DNA of 64,000 bases from Lachnospiraceae bacterium (GCA_017527205.1 JAFXQK010000005.1:89616-153615); one strand, 5' to 3'; numbered from the stretch's first letter, positions 18,166-26,225 are shown. Notes: generated by a model not told the origin, from the sequence alone. A program made the numbers and translations.

Positions 18166-18452
18166 GGACGATACTCGGGGCTTGGGCCTGACTAGTCTCT
18201 CTCAGGCACGCTCGCGCTATGGGTGCGCGAATCAAAAAGATGATTCGTCCTCGCTGTGCTCGGATCGCAAGCAAAGCTTGCGACATGGTAGCGGTACTAA
18301 GTTGTCGCTGATCGAATCCATTATAGTGAAATGGATTCGTCAGCATACGCCAACTAAGTACCGACGCTTGGCACACATGCCTGAGAGGGACTAATCAGGC
18401 AAGCCCCTCGAGGTACTTGATGGTTGAGATTTTGAATGATCCTCGTCAAGTA
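18136..18452 (+). repeat. Large multi-branched palindromic element C
   Basis: The core at about 18174-18412 has left arm CTCGGGGCTTGGGCCTGACT (continuing AGTCTCTCTCAGGCA). Its right arm is TGCCTGAGAGGGACTAATCA, continuing GGCAAGCCCCTCGAG. An outer pair, TACTTGACGAG (18136-18146, inside the end of the preceding gene) and CTCGTCAAGTA (18442-18452), encloses it. The roughly 170-nt interior holds further stems: GAATCCAT/ATGGATTC, GCAAGC/GCTTGC, and GTACTAAGTTG with CAACTAAGTAC (one mismatch). The ends match elements A and B although the inner arms differ. It lies between the McrB-like gene and the coiled-coil gene. Confidence 0.85.
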
Positions 18453-18529
18453 TCTGAGAGAAGTGGAAGAGAGAATTAAAGAGATAGTGGTGGACGGAAT
18501 GAAAAATACGATCTTGGGGGTAGTTTGGA

Positions 18530-21500
18530 ATGGCGGATTACACGATTAATGATTTATATCTGAAGTATGTTAATAAGATTGGCAGTACGTTGGAGCGGGA
18601 TCGGTATTTCCAGTATTTATTCGAGATGATTCAGGCGGGTTCAAACGTCCTGCAGCAGAATCATCAGATCATGCATAAGGTGGTCGATGAGGCATGGCTG
18701 ACGGCCATCGAGGATGTGCTGGATGACATTAACGTCATTATAGAGAAGCCGAGGCGTTATATTACGACGAAGGAAGAGGTTGTTCCTGTAGCGCTGGCAA
18801 AGAAGATTACGGCGGACAGCGTGCGTCATCTTAGCATGAATACGCAGTATATCGCGAGCAGTGAGAACGGTGACATCCAGCCTACGCATATTTTGAACGT
18901 CAGCGTGGATGAGACGTATGACCTGTATGAGAATCGTTTTATCTATCACTTGATTCAGAGACTTGTGACCTTCATCGATAAGCGTACGGACTTGATCTTC
19001 TGGTCGACGGGCGATGAAACGCAGGATTCCCTGATGTATGAAACCAAGATTGACGACGCTTATGAAGAGATCAATTATAAGATTGAAATGACGATCAAGA
19101 ATCGCCAGAGTTTTGTAGAAAATGACTCTGACAACATGAATCTCTTCATGCGTATTGACCGCGTAAGGCGTCTTGTCATGGCACTGAAGAATTCCTCCTT
19201 CTGCGATCTGATGGCAGGGTGTGCGAAGGTCAGAAGTCCGATCCAGCGTACCAACCTGATCATGAAGGATCCGCATTACAGGGCATGCTATTCCCTTTGG
19301 CAGTTCCTGGAGAATTATGATGACATAGGATATTCCATCGAGGTACGAAATTCCTCGCTCGAATTCGATGAGGAATATCTGTTCCAGATGTATACCAACC
19401 TGATCACGAACTATGCGGTATTTAAGAGCTTGCTGGAGTCTGACAAGCGCGACGTCGAGGAGGTTCTTTCCGAGAAGCGCCGTAAGATTAAGCCAAAGTT
19501 CATCAAGAAGATTCAGGAAGAAATCGTTACCGATTACAATATTGAGGACGTCGAGATCCGCAAGGTCATCATCGAGGAAGTGACGCAGGCACAGCTCGAT
19601 GCCGAGGCTGCCCTTGAGGTAGAGAAGGAAGAGCGTGCAAAAGCCGAGAAGGCCTTAGAGGATATGGATGCCCAGATGATCGAGCTTCAGCAGCAGGTGA
19701 CGGAGCTCATGATGCAGAAGCAGGCAGCGGAGGTTCGCGCGCAGGAAGAAGAGCAGGCGAAGGAAGCAGCACTGCAGCAGGCAAGCGAGTTAGAGGCAGC
19801 AAAGAATGCGGCTGAGGAGGCCAAGGCGGCAGCCGAGGCTGAAATCGAGACGACGAAGCAGGCAGCTGAGGCAGAGCTGGCAGAGACGAAGCAGAAGGCC
19901 GAGGAAGAGCTTGCTGAGACCAAGCAGAAGGCCGAGGCTGAATTGGCAGAGGCTAAGAAGCAGGCAGATGAAGAGATTCAGAAGCTAAATGAGCAGATCG
20001 CGGAGGAGAAGAAGCAGGCTGAGGAAGCAAAGCAGAAGGCTGATGATGAACTTGCGGCCGTGAATGAGAAGCTGGAAGAGACTACGAAGCGTGCAGAGGA
20101 GCTCCTTGCAGAGGGCAATAGTCTGAAGCAGGATAAGAGCACCTTGCAGCAGGAGAAGGCTTTCCTGATCGAACAGTCGAAGTTCATGGAGGATGACCTG
20201 AATAAGAAGCTTGCAGCAAAGAGCGAAGAGCTTGAAAAGGCACAGAAGGAAGCGGCGGAGACCCTCGAAAAGACGAAGACGGAAGCAGCTGAAATCCTTG
20301 AAAAGGCACAGAAGGAAGCGGCGGAAGAACTTGAAAAGACCAAGGCTGAGGCGGCAGAGACTTTGGCTCAGACGAAGCGTGAGGCCGTTCAGTTGATGTC
20401 GAAGACGAAGCAGGAGGCAGACACCAAGATCGCGGCTGCCGAGGCAACGGCGAAGGCACAGATAGAGGAGACAAAGGCAGCTGCGGATGCAAGAGTTGCA
20501 GAAGCAGAGAGAACCTCGAAGAATCTGATCGCAGAGGCCGAGAGAAAGGCCGAGGCACAGATCAAGGAGACCGAAGAGAATGCGAAGAAACAGGTAGCAG
20601 AGGCAGAAGAAGCTGCAAAGAAGCAGATCGTGGAGATCGAAGAGACTTCGAAGGCGAAGGTAGACGAAGCCGAGAAGAAGCTTGCTGAGACCGAAGAGAA
20701 CGCGAAGAAGCAGATTGCCGAAACCGAAGAGAACGCAAAGAAGCAGATTGCGGAGATCGAGGAGACCTCGAAGGCGAAGGTAGACGAGGCCGAGAAGAAG
20801 CTGGCTGAGACCGAAGAGAACGCGAAGAAGCAGATTGCTGAGACTGAAGAAACCGCAAAGAAGCAGGTAACGGAAGCAGAAGAAAATGCAAAGAAGCAGA
20901 TCGCGGAGATCGAGGAGACCTCGAAGGCGAAGGTAGACGAGGCCGAGAAGAAGCTTGCCGAGACCGAGGAGAATGCAAAGAAGCAGATCGCAGAGACCGA
21001 AGAGAATGCAAAGAAGCAGATCGCAGAGACCGAGGAAAAGGCGAATGCGAAGGTAGCGGAGATCGAGGAGACCTCCAAGAACAAGATCGCGGAGATCGAG
21101 GCGAAGGCTGCGGCACAGATTGCAGAAGCAGAGGATATTGCAAAGGATCAGATCACGGAGGCAAGAGTCAACGCGAAGGTACAGATTTCCGAGGTGCAGG
21201 ACGAGGCAAAGAAGAATCTCGAGGCCTTCAAGAAGGAAGCCGAAGCAAACCTGATCAAGCATTTGAAGGATTCCGAGGATCAGCTGGCGAAGGTTCGCAA
21301 GGCAGCCCAGGAGCAGATCGCCCTGTCGGAGAAGAGGGGCGAGGACAAGGTTCTTCTGATCCGTCAGGAGGCAGATACCAAGATCTCGCAGATGCAGGCA
21401 GAGCTGGATCGCCACAATGCCTTTATGGAGCAGGAGGTCAGCGAAAAGGTCAGCGAGCGTATTCAGGAGATCGAAGAGCAGTATGCGGAGAAGGAGAGAA

Positions 21501-21754
21501 AGAACAAGGATCTTCTGATCAAGTCTCAGCAGAAGGTCGACGATCTGCGTCAGCAGCTGGACGATGCATCTACTTCCTGGAAGGAAGCAGAAAAGCGTCT
21601 TTCCGCAGTCGAAGAAGAGAGAGAGAAGGCACTGGAGCAGGCGAGAGTCGCTCAGGAAAAGGCAGATGCCACGACCCTTACCCAATTTCTCTTCTCATCG
21701 CGTAAGGCGAAGAAATTCAAAAATGATAACAACAGAAATGAGGACAATAAGTAA
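18530..21754 (+). CDS. Giant coiled-coil protein with possible DUF2357/McrC-like N-terminal domain
   Basis: A 1074-residue protein with no signal peptide or membrane helix. Residues 1 to about 320 are globular; DETYDLYENRFIYHLIQRLV and the later ACYSLWQFLENY recall DUF2357/McrC-like partners of McrB ATPases, without a recognisable nuclease core. Residues about 340-1040 are an almost unbroken Ala/Glu/Lys coiled coil, with a recurring block ETEENAKKQIAEIEETSKAK. Stretched out, such a coil could span tens of nanometres. The basic tail reads SSRKAKKFKNDNN. The gene follows the McrB-like gene after palindrome C, and its stop is 5 bp before the next ATG. The ribosome site is weak (GGGGG, 9 nt away). 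The DUF2357 call is tentative; the pairing with McrB supports it. Confidence 0.7.
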   Translation: MADYTINDLYLKYVNKIGSTLERDRYFQYLFEMIQAGSNVLQQNHQIMHKVVDEAWLTAIEDVLDDINVIIEKPRRYITTKEEVVPVALAKKITADSVRHLSMNTQYIASSENGDIQPTHILNVSVDETYDLYENRFIYHLIQRLVTFIDKRTDLIFWSTGDETQDSLMYETKIDDAYEEINYKIEMTIKNRQSFVENDSDNMNLFMRIDRVRRLVMALKNSSFCDLMAGCAKVRSPIQRTNLIMKDPHYRACYSLWQFLENYDDIGYSIEVRNSSLEFDEEYLFQMYTNLITNYAVFKSLLESDKRDVEEVLSEKRRKIKPKFIKKIQEEIVTDYNIEDVEIRKVIIEEVTQAQLDAEAALEVEKEERAKAEKALEDMDAQMIELQQQVTELMMQKQAAEVRAQEEEQAKEAALQQASELEAAKNAAEEAKAAAEAEIETTKQAAEAELAETKQKAEEELAETKQKAEAELAEAKKQADEEIQKLNEQIAEEKKQAEEAKQKADDELAAVNEKLEETTKRAEELLAEGNSLKQDKSTLQQEKAFLIEQSKFMEDDLNKKLAAKSEELEKAQKEAAETLEKTKTEAAEILEKAQKEAAEELEKTKAEAAETLAQTKREAVQLMSKTKQEADTKIAAAEATAKAQIEETKAAADARVAEAERTSKNLIAEAERKAEAQIKETEENAKKQVAEAEEAAKKQIVEIEETSKAKVDEAEKKLAETEENAKKQIAETEENAKKQIAEIEETSKAKVDEAEKKLAETEENAKKQIAETEETAKKQVTEAEENAKKQIAEIEETSKAKVDEAEKKLAETEENAKKQIAETEENAKKQIAETEEKANAKVAEIEETSKNKIAEIEAKAAAQIAEAEDIAKDQITEARVNAKVQISEVQDEAKKNLEAFKKEAEANLIKHLKDSEDQLAKVRKAAQEQIALSEKRGEDKVLLIRQEADTKISQMQAELDRHNAFMEQEVSEKVSERIQEIEEQYAEKERKNKDLLIKSQQKVDDLRQQLDDASTSWKEAEKRLSAVEEEREKALEQARVAQEKADATTLTQFLFSSRKAKKFKNDNNRNEDNK
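20560..21090 (+). repeat. Degenerate internal repeats in the coiled-coil gene
   Basis: Near-identical blocks coding EENAKKQIAEIEETSKAKV and DEAEKKLAETEENAKKQIA recur several times. They show recent duplication within the coil, so the length of this region probably varies between strains. Confidence 0.8.
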
Positions 21755-21759
21755 GTACC

Positions 21760-22728
21760 ATGCCAAAAAGCATCAAGAACATATTGCTTAAGCTGGTGAA
21801 CGTGGTTTCCGTTCTTATTATCCTGGCTTCCATCGTGGCTTTGCTGAAGGTTGTATTGGCAAAGCCCGGTGAGGCACCGAACTTCTTTGGTTATTCCCTG
21901 TTTCGCGTTATGACGGGAAGCATGGAGCCGACCATACCAACGAACTCGTTAATCGTAGTTCAGAGAACGGACACGCAGCAATTGGCTGAAGGCGATATTA
22001 TCACCTTTTATTCCAGGGATCCTTCCTTAATGGGGGAGCCCAACACACACCGCATCATCCGCTTTGAACAAGAGGGGGAAAAACGCCTCATCTATACAAA
22101 GGGAGATGCAAACAACATTGAGGATCATTATGCAGTTCACGAGGAGGACGTTATCGGAAAGGTCGTTTATTCCTCGGAAAAAATCGGTAATTTTGTAAGG
22201 TTAGTTTCCAATCCTATTGTTTTTATTCCGCTGATCGTTATTCCATTGGCAATTATGTTGCTGAGGAGCCTCTATGATGGCTTTGTTGCAGCGAAGAATC
22301 TGGCAAAGGAAGAAGAGGAAGCGGCAGTCCGGGAAGCATTGGCAGAGCTTCGTGAGAAGCGGAAGGCAGCTGGACTGGCAACCGGCACTGCCGAGAAGAA
22401 CGCTGGAGTAAAGAATTCCGGAGAGGAGCTAACAACTGACGGATCGTTGGGGGATGACATTAAAACGACCAAACAGGTCAACGAAGCGGACGCGGCGACG
22501 AGTATTGAGCAGACCGTAGTAAACGAAAAGCGAATTGTTGCTAGTGAAATTCAAATTGTTACAAACGAGAAGCAAAGTATCACAAGTGGTTACAGAAAAG
22601 CGGCTGAGGCGAATGTGGGGGATAAAGTCTTGGTGACGGCTGACCAAAGGCAATGGAGAGAGCGGTACGGAGTACGGCAAAGAAGCCTGAAACGAAAGCG
22701 GTTGCACGGAGGTAAGTGGACCAGATAA
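21760..22728 (+). CDS. SipW-type signal peptidase I, second copy with extended tail
   Basis: A 322-residue membrane peptidase. The N-terminal helix (about 12-33) is followed by Ser54 in VMTGSMEPTI, His97 in PNTHRII, YTKGDAN and DVIGKVVY, then a second helix (about 150-172). About 145 residues of charged, low-complexity cytoplasmic tail follow, rich in Ala, Glu, Lys and Asn and ending SLKRKRLHGG. It keeps the same catalytic layout as the first copy but shares little sequence outside the boxes. The two enzymes may serve different substrates or act as a pair. It starts 5 bp after the coiled-coil stop, without a strong ribosome site. Confidence 0.9.
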   Translation: MPKSIKNILLKLVNVVSVLIILASIVALLKVVLAKPGEAPNFFGYSLFRVMTGSMEPTIPTNSLIVVQRTDTQQLAEGDIITFYSRDPSLMGEPNTHRIIRFEQEGEKRLIYTKGDANNIEDHYAVHEEDVIGKVVYSSEKIGNFVRLVSNPIVFIPLIVIPLAIMLLRSLYDGFVAAKNLAKEEEEAAVREALAELREKRKAAGLATGTAEKNAGVKNSGEELTTDGSLGDDIKTTKQVNEADAATSIEQTVVNEKRIVASEIQIVTNEKQSITSGYRKAAEANVGDKVLVTADQRQWRERYGVRQRSLKRKRLHGGKWTR

Positions 22729-22759
22729 CGGCAGACAGCCAAAGAAAAGGAGAAGGTAA

Positions 22760-23437
22760 ATGGCAGCATTAAAGATTAAGACAGGTACGAAGCTACGAAT
22801 GGCATACGATGCTGAACTTGGTAAAGAGCCGAATTTCAACATGGTATGTACCTTTAATAAGTCGCTCAACGAATCAGCATTCCTTATTTCCATTCCTGTC
22901 GTGAATGGAAAGGCATTGGAGGTTGATGAGACCCAGAAGCTCTTGATTCAATATGGCAGCGGAAATGATGCCATGATCTTTGCGGGATTCGTAGATGACA
23001 CCGTAAAGGAAGGTGTCAGACGCTATTGGAAGATCAGACGAGTTTCCGAACAGAGACAGTTCTTCCAGCGTGCTGACGAACGTGTTAAGGTTACGCTTCG
23101 CGTGGAATACAGTCAGGATACCTGGGCGCTCGACGAAAACGGAGAGATCCCGAAGGAAGACGGCATGAGTCTCGACGTATCTGCCGGTGGTGCCGCTATC
23201 TTCATGAACCGTCGCTTCGACGTCGGCGAAATCGTAGAATTAAACCTTCCTCGCGTCGGAACCAGCGAAAGAGGACAGGCGTTGACCGAAATAGGCAATG
23301 TCTGCTGGGTGCGTGAAGCTCCTAAGGGCAGCATGTACAGACTGCTTTGTGGTCTCCAGTTCAGATTTGGCGATCCCGCCGAGAAGGAACAGCTCCAGGG
23401 CTACCTTGCTAACGTTAAGGAGAAATATAAACTTTAA
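22760..23437 (+). CDS. PilZ domain protein, YcgR-like (candidate c-di-GMP receptor)
   Basis: A 225-residue soluble protein with a YcgR-type N-terminal beta domain (about 1-95) and a C-terminal PilZ domain. Both c-di-GMP contact motifs are present: RxxxR (Arg104 to Arg108, RADER) and DxSxxG (Asp139, Ser141, Gly144 in LDVSAGG). In YcgR-like proteins, binding of the second messenger alters a partner. Its place in the surface operon suggests that assembly or export is gated by c-di-GMP. AAAAGGAGAAGG precedes the ATG. Confidence 0.88.
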   Translation: MAALKIKTGTKLRMAYDAELGKEPNFNMVCTFNKSLNESAFLISIPVVNGKALEVDETQKLLIQYGSGNDAMIFAGFVDDTVKEGVRRYWKIRRVSEQRQFFQRADERVKVTLRVEYSQDTWALDENGEIPKEDGMSLDVSAGGAAIFMNRRFDVGEIVELNLPRVGTSERGQALTEIGNVCWVREAPKGSMYRLLCGLQFRFGDPAEKEQLQGYLANVKEKYKL

Positions 23438-23455
23438 AGCAAAGGAATCAAAATA

Positions 23456-24448
23456 GTGAAACTAGACAAGTTACCTGAAGAACAAGAGAATAACGGAAAA
23501 AAGCCGCGCAAGGCTAAGGGCCAGGTCGTTCGTATCGAAAAGCTCGAGAAAATTCTTGCGGAGAACGGCGACGACATTTCTGATGATGCCATCGTCAGCA
23601 TGTACCTGCCGGGCAGACGCGTTAAGCGTCTCGGTGCGGCTTTGCTTCGATTGGACAAAATGAAAATCGCGCTGATTTTCTTGGTTCTTTTTATAGCGCT
23701 ATTATTTGTCATGGCATTCATGCAGGAAAAAATGGGTAACTTTACGATCAACCTGAATAGACTGGAACTATATCGAAGGGGAATTGCCATTGATGACAAG
23801 GGTACCTTCGATGACCCGACGGCAAGACTTACCGTAAAGATGGTCGAGGATGCAACGAACATCACGATTACTGATCTACCGGACGACCTTGATGAATATG
23901 ACGGTAACCATAACGGCTATAATTACATGGCCTATACCTATTATGTAAGAAATGCCGGGAAGGAAGACGTAAAATATGTTGCGAGAGTTCGCCTGGATGC
24001 CTGCGCAAAGGGCGCGGAGCAAGCCGTCCGTATCGCCGTCTGGAGAAATGGAAAACGAACCGTTTATGCGGCTCCGGCAGCTGACAATGGCCCGGAGGAT
24101 GGATGCGTAAGCTTCGAAAGCAAAAAGATCGTCTGCTCCTATGAGGAGCCTGATTTCCTCGTTGGTAATGTTGACAAGTATACCATCGTTATCTGGATGG
24201 AGGGAGAGGATCCCGAGTGCGTTGACTCCATCGTCGGCGGAAGCGTCCAGTTTAGCATGACGATTGACGCCATGGATCACGACAATACGAGCCTGTGGGC
24301 AAAGTTCGTACAGGATATCAAGGATACCCTGACGGGCGACAAGCCGATCAGCGCGGCAGGTACGGTTGCACCAGATTATTACAATGCCGGTGAAGTTACT
24401 TGGGAGAATCGAAGAAACAAAGATAACATGGCAATCCAGGAAGACTAG
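23456..24448 (+). CDS. Membrane-anchored relative of the SipW-type surface proteins, paralogue 5
   Basis: A 330-residue protein starting at GTG behind AAAGGAA. A charged cytoplasmic segment of about 68 residues precedes one strong helix (about 71-89, IALIFLVLFIALLFVMAF). The extracytoplasmic part keeps the family ending (IVIWMEGEDPEC, then VQFSMTI) but lacks the AWF cleavage motif and the LEPVST motif. It therefore probably stays in the membrane, perhaps as a base or anchor for the cleaved subunits. It is the last gene of the operon; a hairpin follows. Confidence 0.68.
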   Translation: MKLDKLPEEQENNGKKPRKAKGQVVRIEKLEKILAENGDDISDDAIVSMYLPGRRVKRLGAALLRLDKMKIALIFLVLFIALLFVMAFMQEKMGNFTINLNRLELYRRGIAIDDKGTFDDPTARLTVKMVEDATNITITDLPDDLDEYDGNHNGYNYMAYTYYVRNAGKEDVKYVARVRLDACAKGAEQAVRIAVWRNGKRTVYAAPAADNGPEDGCVSFESKKIVCSYEEPDFLVGNVDKYTIVIWMEGEDPECVDSIVGGSVQFSMTIDAMDHDNTSLWAKFVQDIKDTLTGDKPISAAGTVAPDYYNAGEVTWENRRNKDNMAIQED

Positions 24449-24486
24449 GATTTGCAGTACTTTCAAGGAAACTGATACTTTATGAA

Positions 24487-24540
24487 ATGACGAGCGGAAA
24501 CGATTTGCACAAATGCGGTTCCACTAATTCGTCATATTTT
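24487..24540 (+). terminator. Candidate terminator at the end of the surface operon
   Basis: ATGACGA (24487-24493) and TCGTCAT (24529-24535) pair, with an inner GGAA/TTCC stem; an ATTTTAT stretch follows. The T-run is short. Confidence 0.5.
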
Positions 24541-24591
24541 ATAAAAAAACGATTTACAGAGCTGAATATTTGTGCAATTTTAGAAAAATAC

Positions 24592-24620
24592 TTGCAAAAA
24601 ACTGTAAACTATTGTAAAAT
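24592..24620 (+). promoter_or_regulatory. Promoter for the major SipW-type subunit
   Basis: TTGCAA (24592-24597) and TAAAAT (24615-24620) are spaced 17 bp apart, with TG immediately before the -10. It is about 425 bp upstream of the gene, giving a long 5' leader. Confidence 0.65.
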
Positions 24621-24629
24621 AAAGTCGAT

Positions 24630-25045
24630 ATATAAAATAGTTAAACAAAACAAAAGCTTGCGGGTGCAGACGTTTGTTTTGTTTCTGGTATTCTAAATAG
24701 GGAATATCAAAACACCTGGTACCTTCGATGGGCAACCATCGTTCGTATAACAATTGCATATTGGCCCTGTGTTCCAGATTCTACGAGAGAAGGCCCCTCC
24801 TATTAAGAGATAATATCCTCACCGGCGGGTGAAGGAAAATACTCTTTTAACCGGGCCCGGTGGGAGTATGATCTGTTAACAGGACGGATCCGAACGAGTG
24901 TATCGGAACGTAAGGGCGACGAAGAAGCGAATGATCAGCGCTCCTTCGAAAGGAGAGGACCTCATAGAGCTCCGATCCCGAGTGATCAACTGTCGACCGC
25001 GACAGAGAAAACTGAAGCGGAATACTCAAAAAGGAGGAACATATT
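24630..25045 (+). ncRNA. Long structured 5' leader, candidate cis-regulatory RNA
   Basis: About 415 nt between the promoter at 24592 and the subunit gene carry no gene. AAACAAAACAAA (24643-24654) pairs with TTTGTTTTGTTT (24673-24684) near the 5' end. Further local stems are CGATGG/CCATCG, ACCGGG/CCCGGT, CCGA/TCGG, CTCCTT/AAGGAG and CTGTCG/CGACAG. From about 24720 the leader is richer in G and C than its flanks. It ends in AAAAAGGAGG before the ATG. I recognise no standard riboswitch (no GEMM, TPP, SAM or cobalamin signature). It could control or stabilise the mRNA of an abundant surface protein. Confidence 0.55.
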
Positions 25046-26146
25046 ATGACAGTTAAAACATTAAGAAGGCAACTCGCGGCGGCAATCGCCATGACGTTGG
25101 TATCAACAGTTGCATTAGGAAGCAGCACTTATGCATGGTTTACCATGAATAAGCAGGTTAGTGTTACTGGTATGACGATGAAGACAACTGTATCCGGCAA
25201 CTTGCTTATCAGTGACAACAATGTTGAAGCTGATTACTCAACGGAACAGCTGACTCAAACCCGTGCTGCACTACTTGAACCCGTATCATCTATTTCTGGA
25301 GCAGATGGATCATTTTGGTTCACTACTCATGCATTAGGTAATGGTGACGCAGTAGATGATGCAAGTTATATTGCTTATGATGAAAACACTGCACTTACAG
25401 GAATTGCTAAAGATTTAATCACAAATGGCGATTCGACAACAGCAGGAACACATCCTGCTACTACTGGTGCTGGTAAAGCAGCGTATGCACTTGCTTTTAA
25501 TAATGGTTCTGGCAGTTATCAGATTTCTACCCACTCAGCAACTGCCGATGTGATGGAAAATGCGTATGGATATGTAGATTATGTTTTTTACCTGAAGGCA
25601 ACAGGCGATGGTGATGATACTTTAATTAAGCTAACTAATCTTAACCTGCTTAAACCGTCTGATACAGCAATTAATAATACTGGGAAAACAACAGGTATTG
25701 ATGCAGATAGAGCTTGGAGAGTTGCTGTTTTTTGCTCTGAACTTAGTGGTGCTGCGAATCAGGGCTTAGGCTTAACTTCAGCTGTACAGGCTAGCAATGC
25801 GACTACGGCGAATTTAAAAGCCATTCTTACTTTGGCTGACGCCGCGAATCATTCAGGAAATAAGGCAATTGCAAGTAATGCTGCACCGGTTGCTCTTGAT
25901 CCAATTGCTTCTTATAACACTTGGAGTGACGCTACAAATACTAATATTGGAACAGTTGCTAATGGTACTACTAAATATTTCAAGGTTACGCTTCGTCTCT
26001 GGCTTGAGGGCGAGGATACAACTTGTAACTCAACCACTTATGCGCAACTTACTGATGTATATTCACTTAGTGCTAAGTTCGATCTCACACATAATGGTGA
26101 AGGCGGTGTTGCTGCTGTTACTGCGATCGGTTCTGTTGCTCCGTAA
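25046..26146 (+). CDS. SipW-dependent-type exported protein, probable major subunit (paralogue 6)
   Basis: A 366-residue protein with a short basic N-terminus and a signal helix ending VALGSSTYAWFTMNKQVSV, the cleanest SipW-type signal in the window. It has LLEPVSS and WLEGEDTTC family motifs and a Thr/Ala/Asn-rich middle. It is transcribed alone from its own promoter with a long leader, a strong AAGGAGG site and a strong terminator. That layout suggests high, separately controlled expression, as for TasA relative to its accessory genes. Codon use is more A/T-rich than in the 12-24 kb operon. The major-subunit role is inferred. Confidence 0.75.
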   Translation: MTVKTLRRQLAAAIAMTLVSTVALGSSTYAWFTMNKQVSVTGMTMKTTVSGNLLISDNNVEADYSTEQLTQTRAALLEPVSSISGADGSFWFTTHALGNGDAVDDASYIAYDENTALTGIAKDLITNGDSTTAGTHPATTGAGKAAYALAFNNGSGSYQISTHSATADVMENAYGYVDYVFYLKATGDGDDTLIKLTNLNLLKPSDTAINNTGKTTGIDADRAWRVAVFCSELSGAANQGLGLTSAVQASNATTANLKAILTLADAANHSGNKAIASNAAPVALDPIASYNTWSDATNTNIGTVANGTTKYFKVTLRLWLEGEDTTCNSTTYAQLTDVYSLSAKFDLTHNGEGGVAAVTAIGSVAP

Positions 26147-26197
26147 TTCGCGCAAAATAATTTTGTCTTTGTCATCGTGAAAAAGTGTGAACTATCC

Positions 26198-26225
26198 ATC
26201 CCCCTCCGCGTGAGGGGGATTTTTG
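26198..26225 (+). terminator. Strong intrinsic terminator after the major subunit gene
   Basis: ATCCCCCTC and GAGGGGGAT form a perfect stem with a short CGCGT loop, followed by TTTT. Confidence 0.92.

Noticed and set aside
19985..21685. 566-codon open frame on the minus strand
   Set aside because: It mirrors the codon-biased Ala/Glu/Lys coiled-coil gene and gives Leu/Cys-rich nonsense with no ribosome site.
16489..21754. McrBC restriction (defence) system
   Set aside because: The ATPase is membrane-anchored, the partner shows no nuclease core, and both lie within an export operon. Anti-phage activity cannot be excluded but is not the simplest reading.
24640..25045. c-di-GMP (GEMM) riboswitch before the major subunit gene
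   Set aside because: It would suit the PilZ link, but neither the GEMM-I core (ACGCAAAGG-type segments) nor the class II core is visible. Left as an unknown leader.
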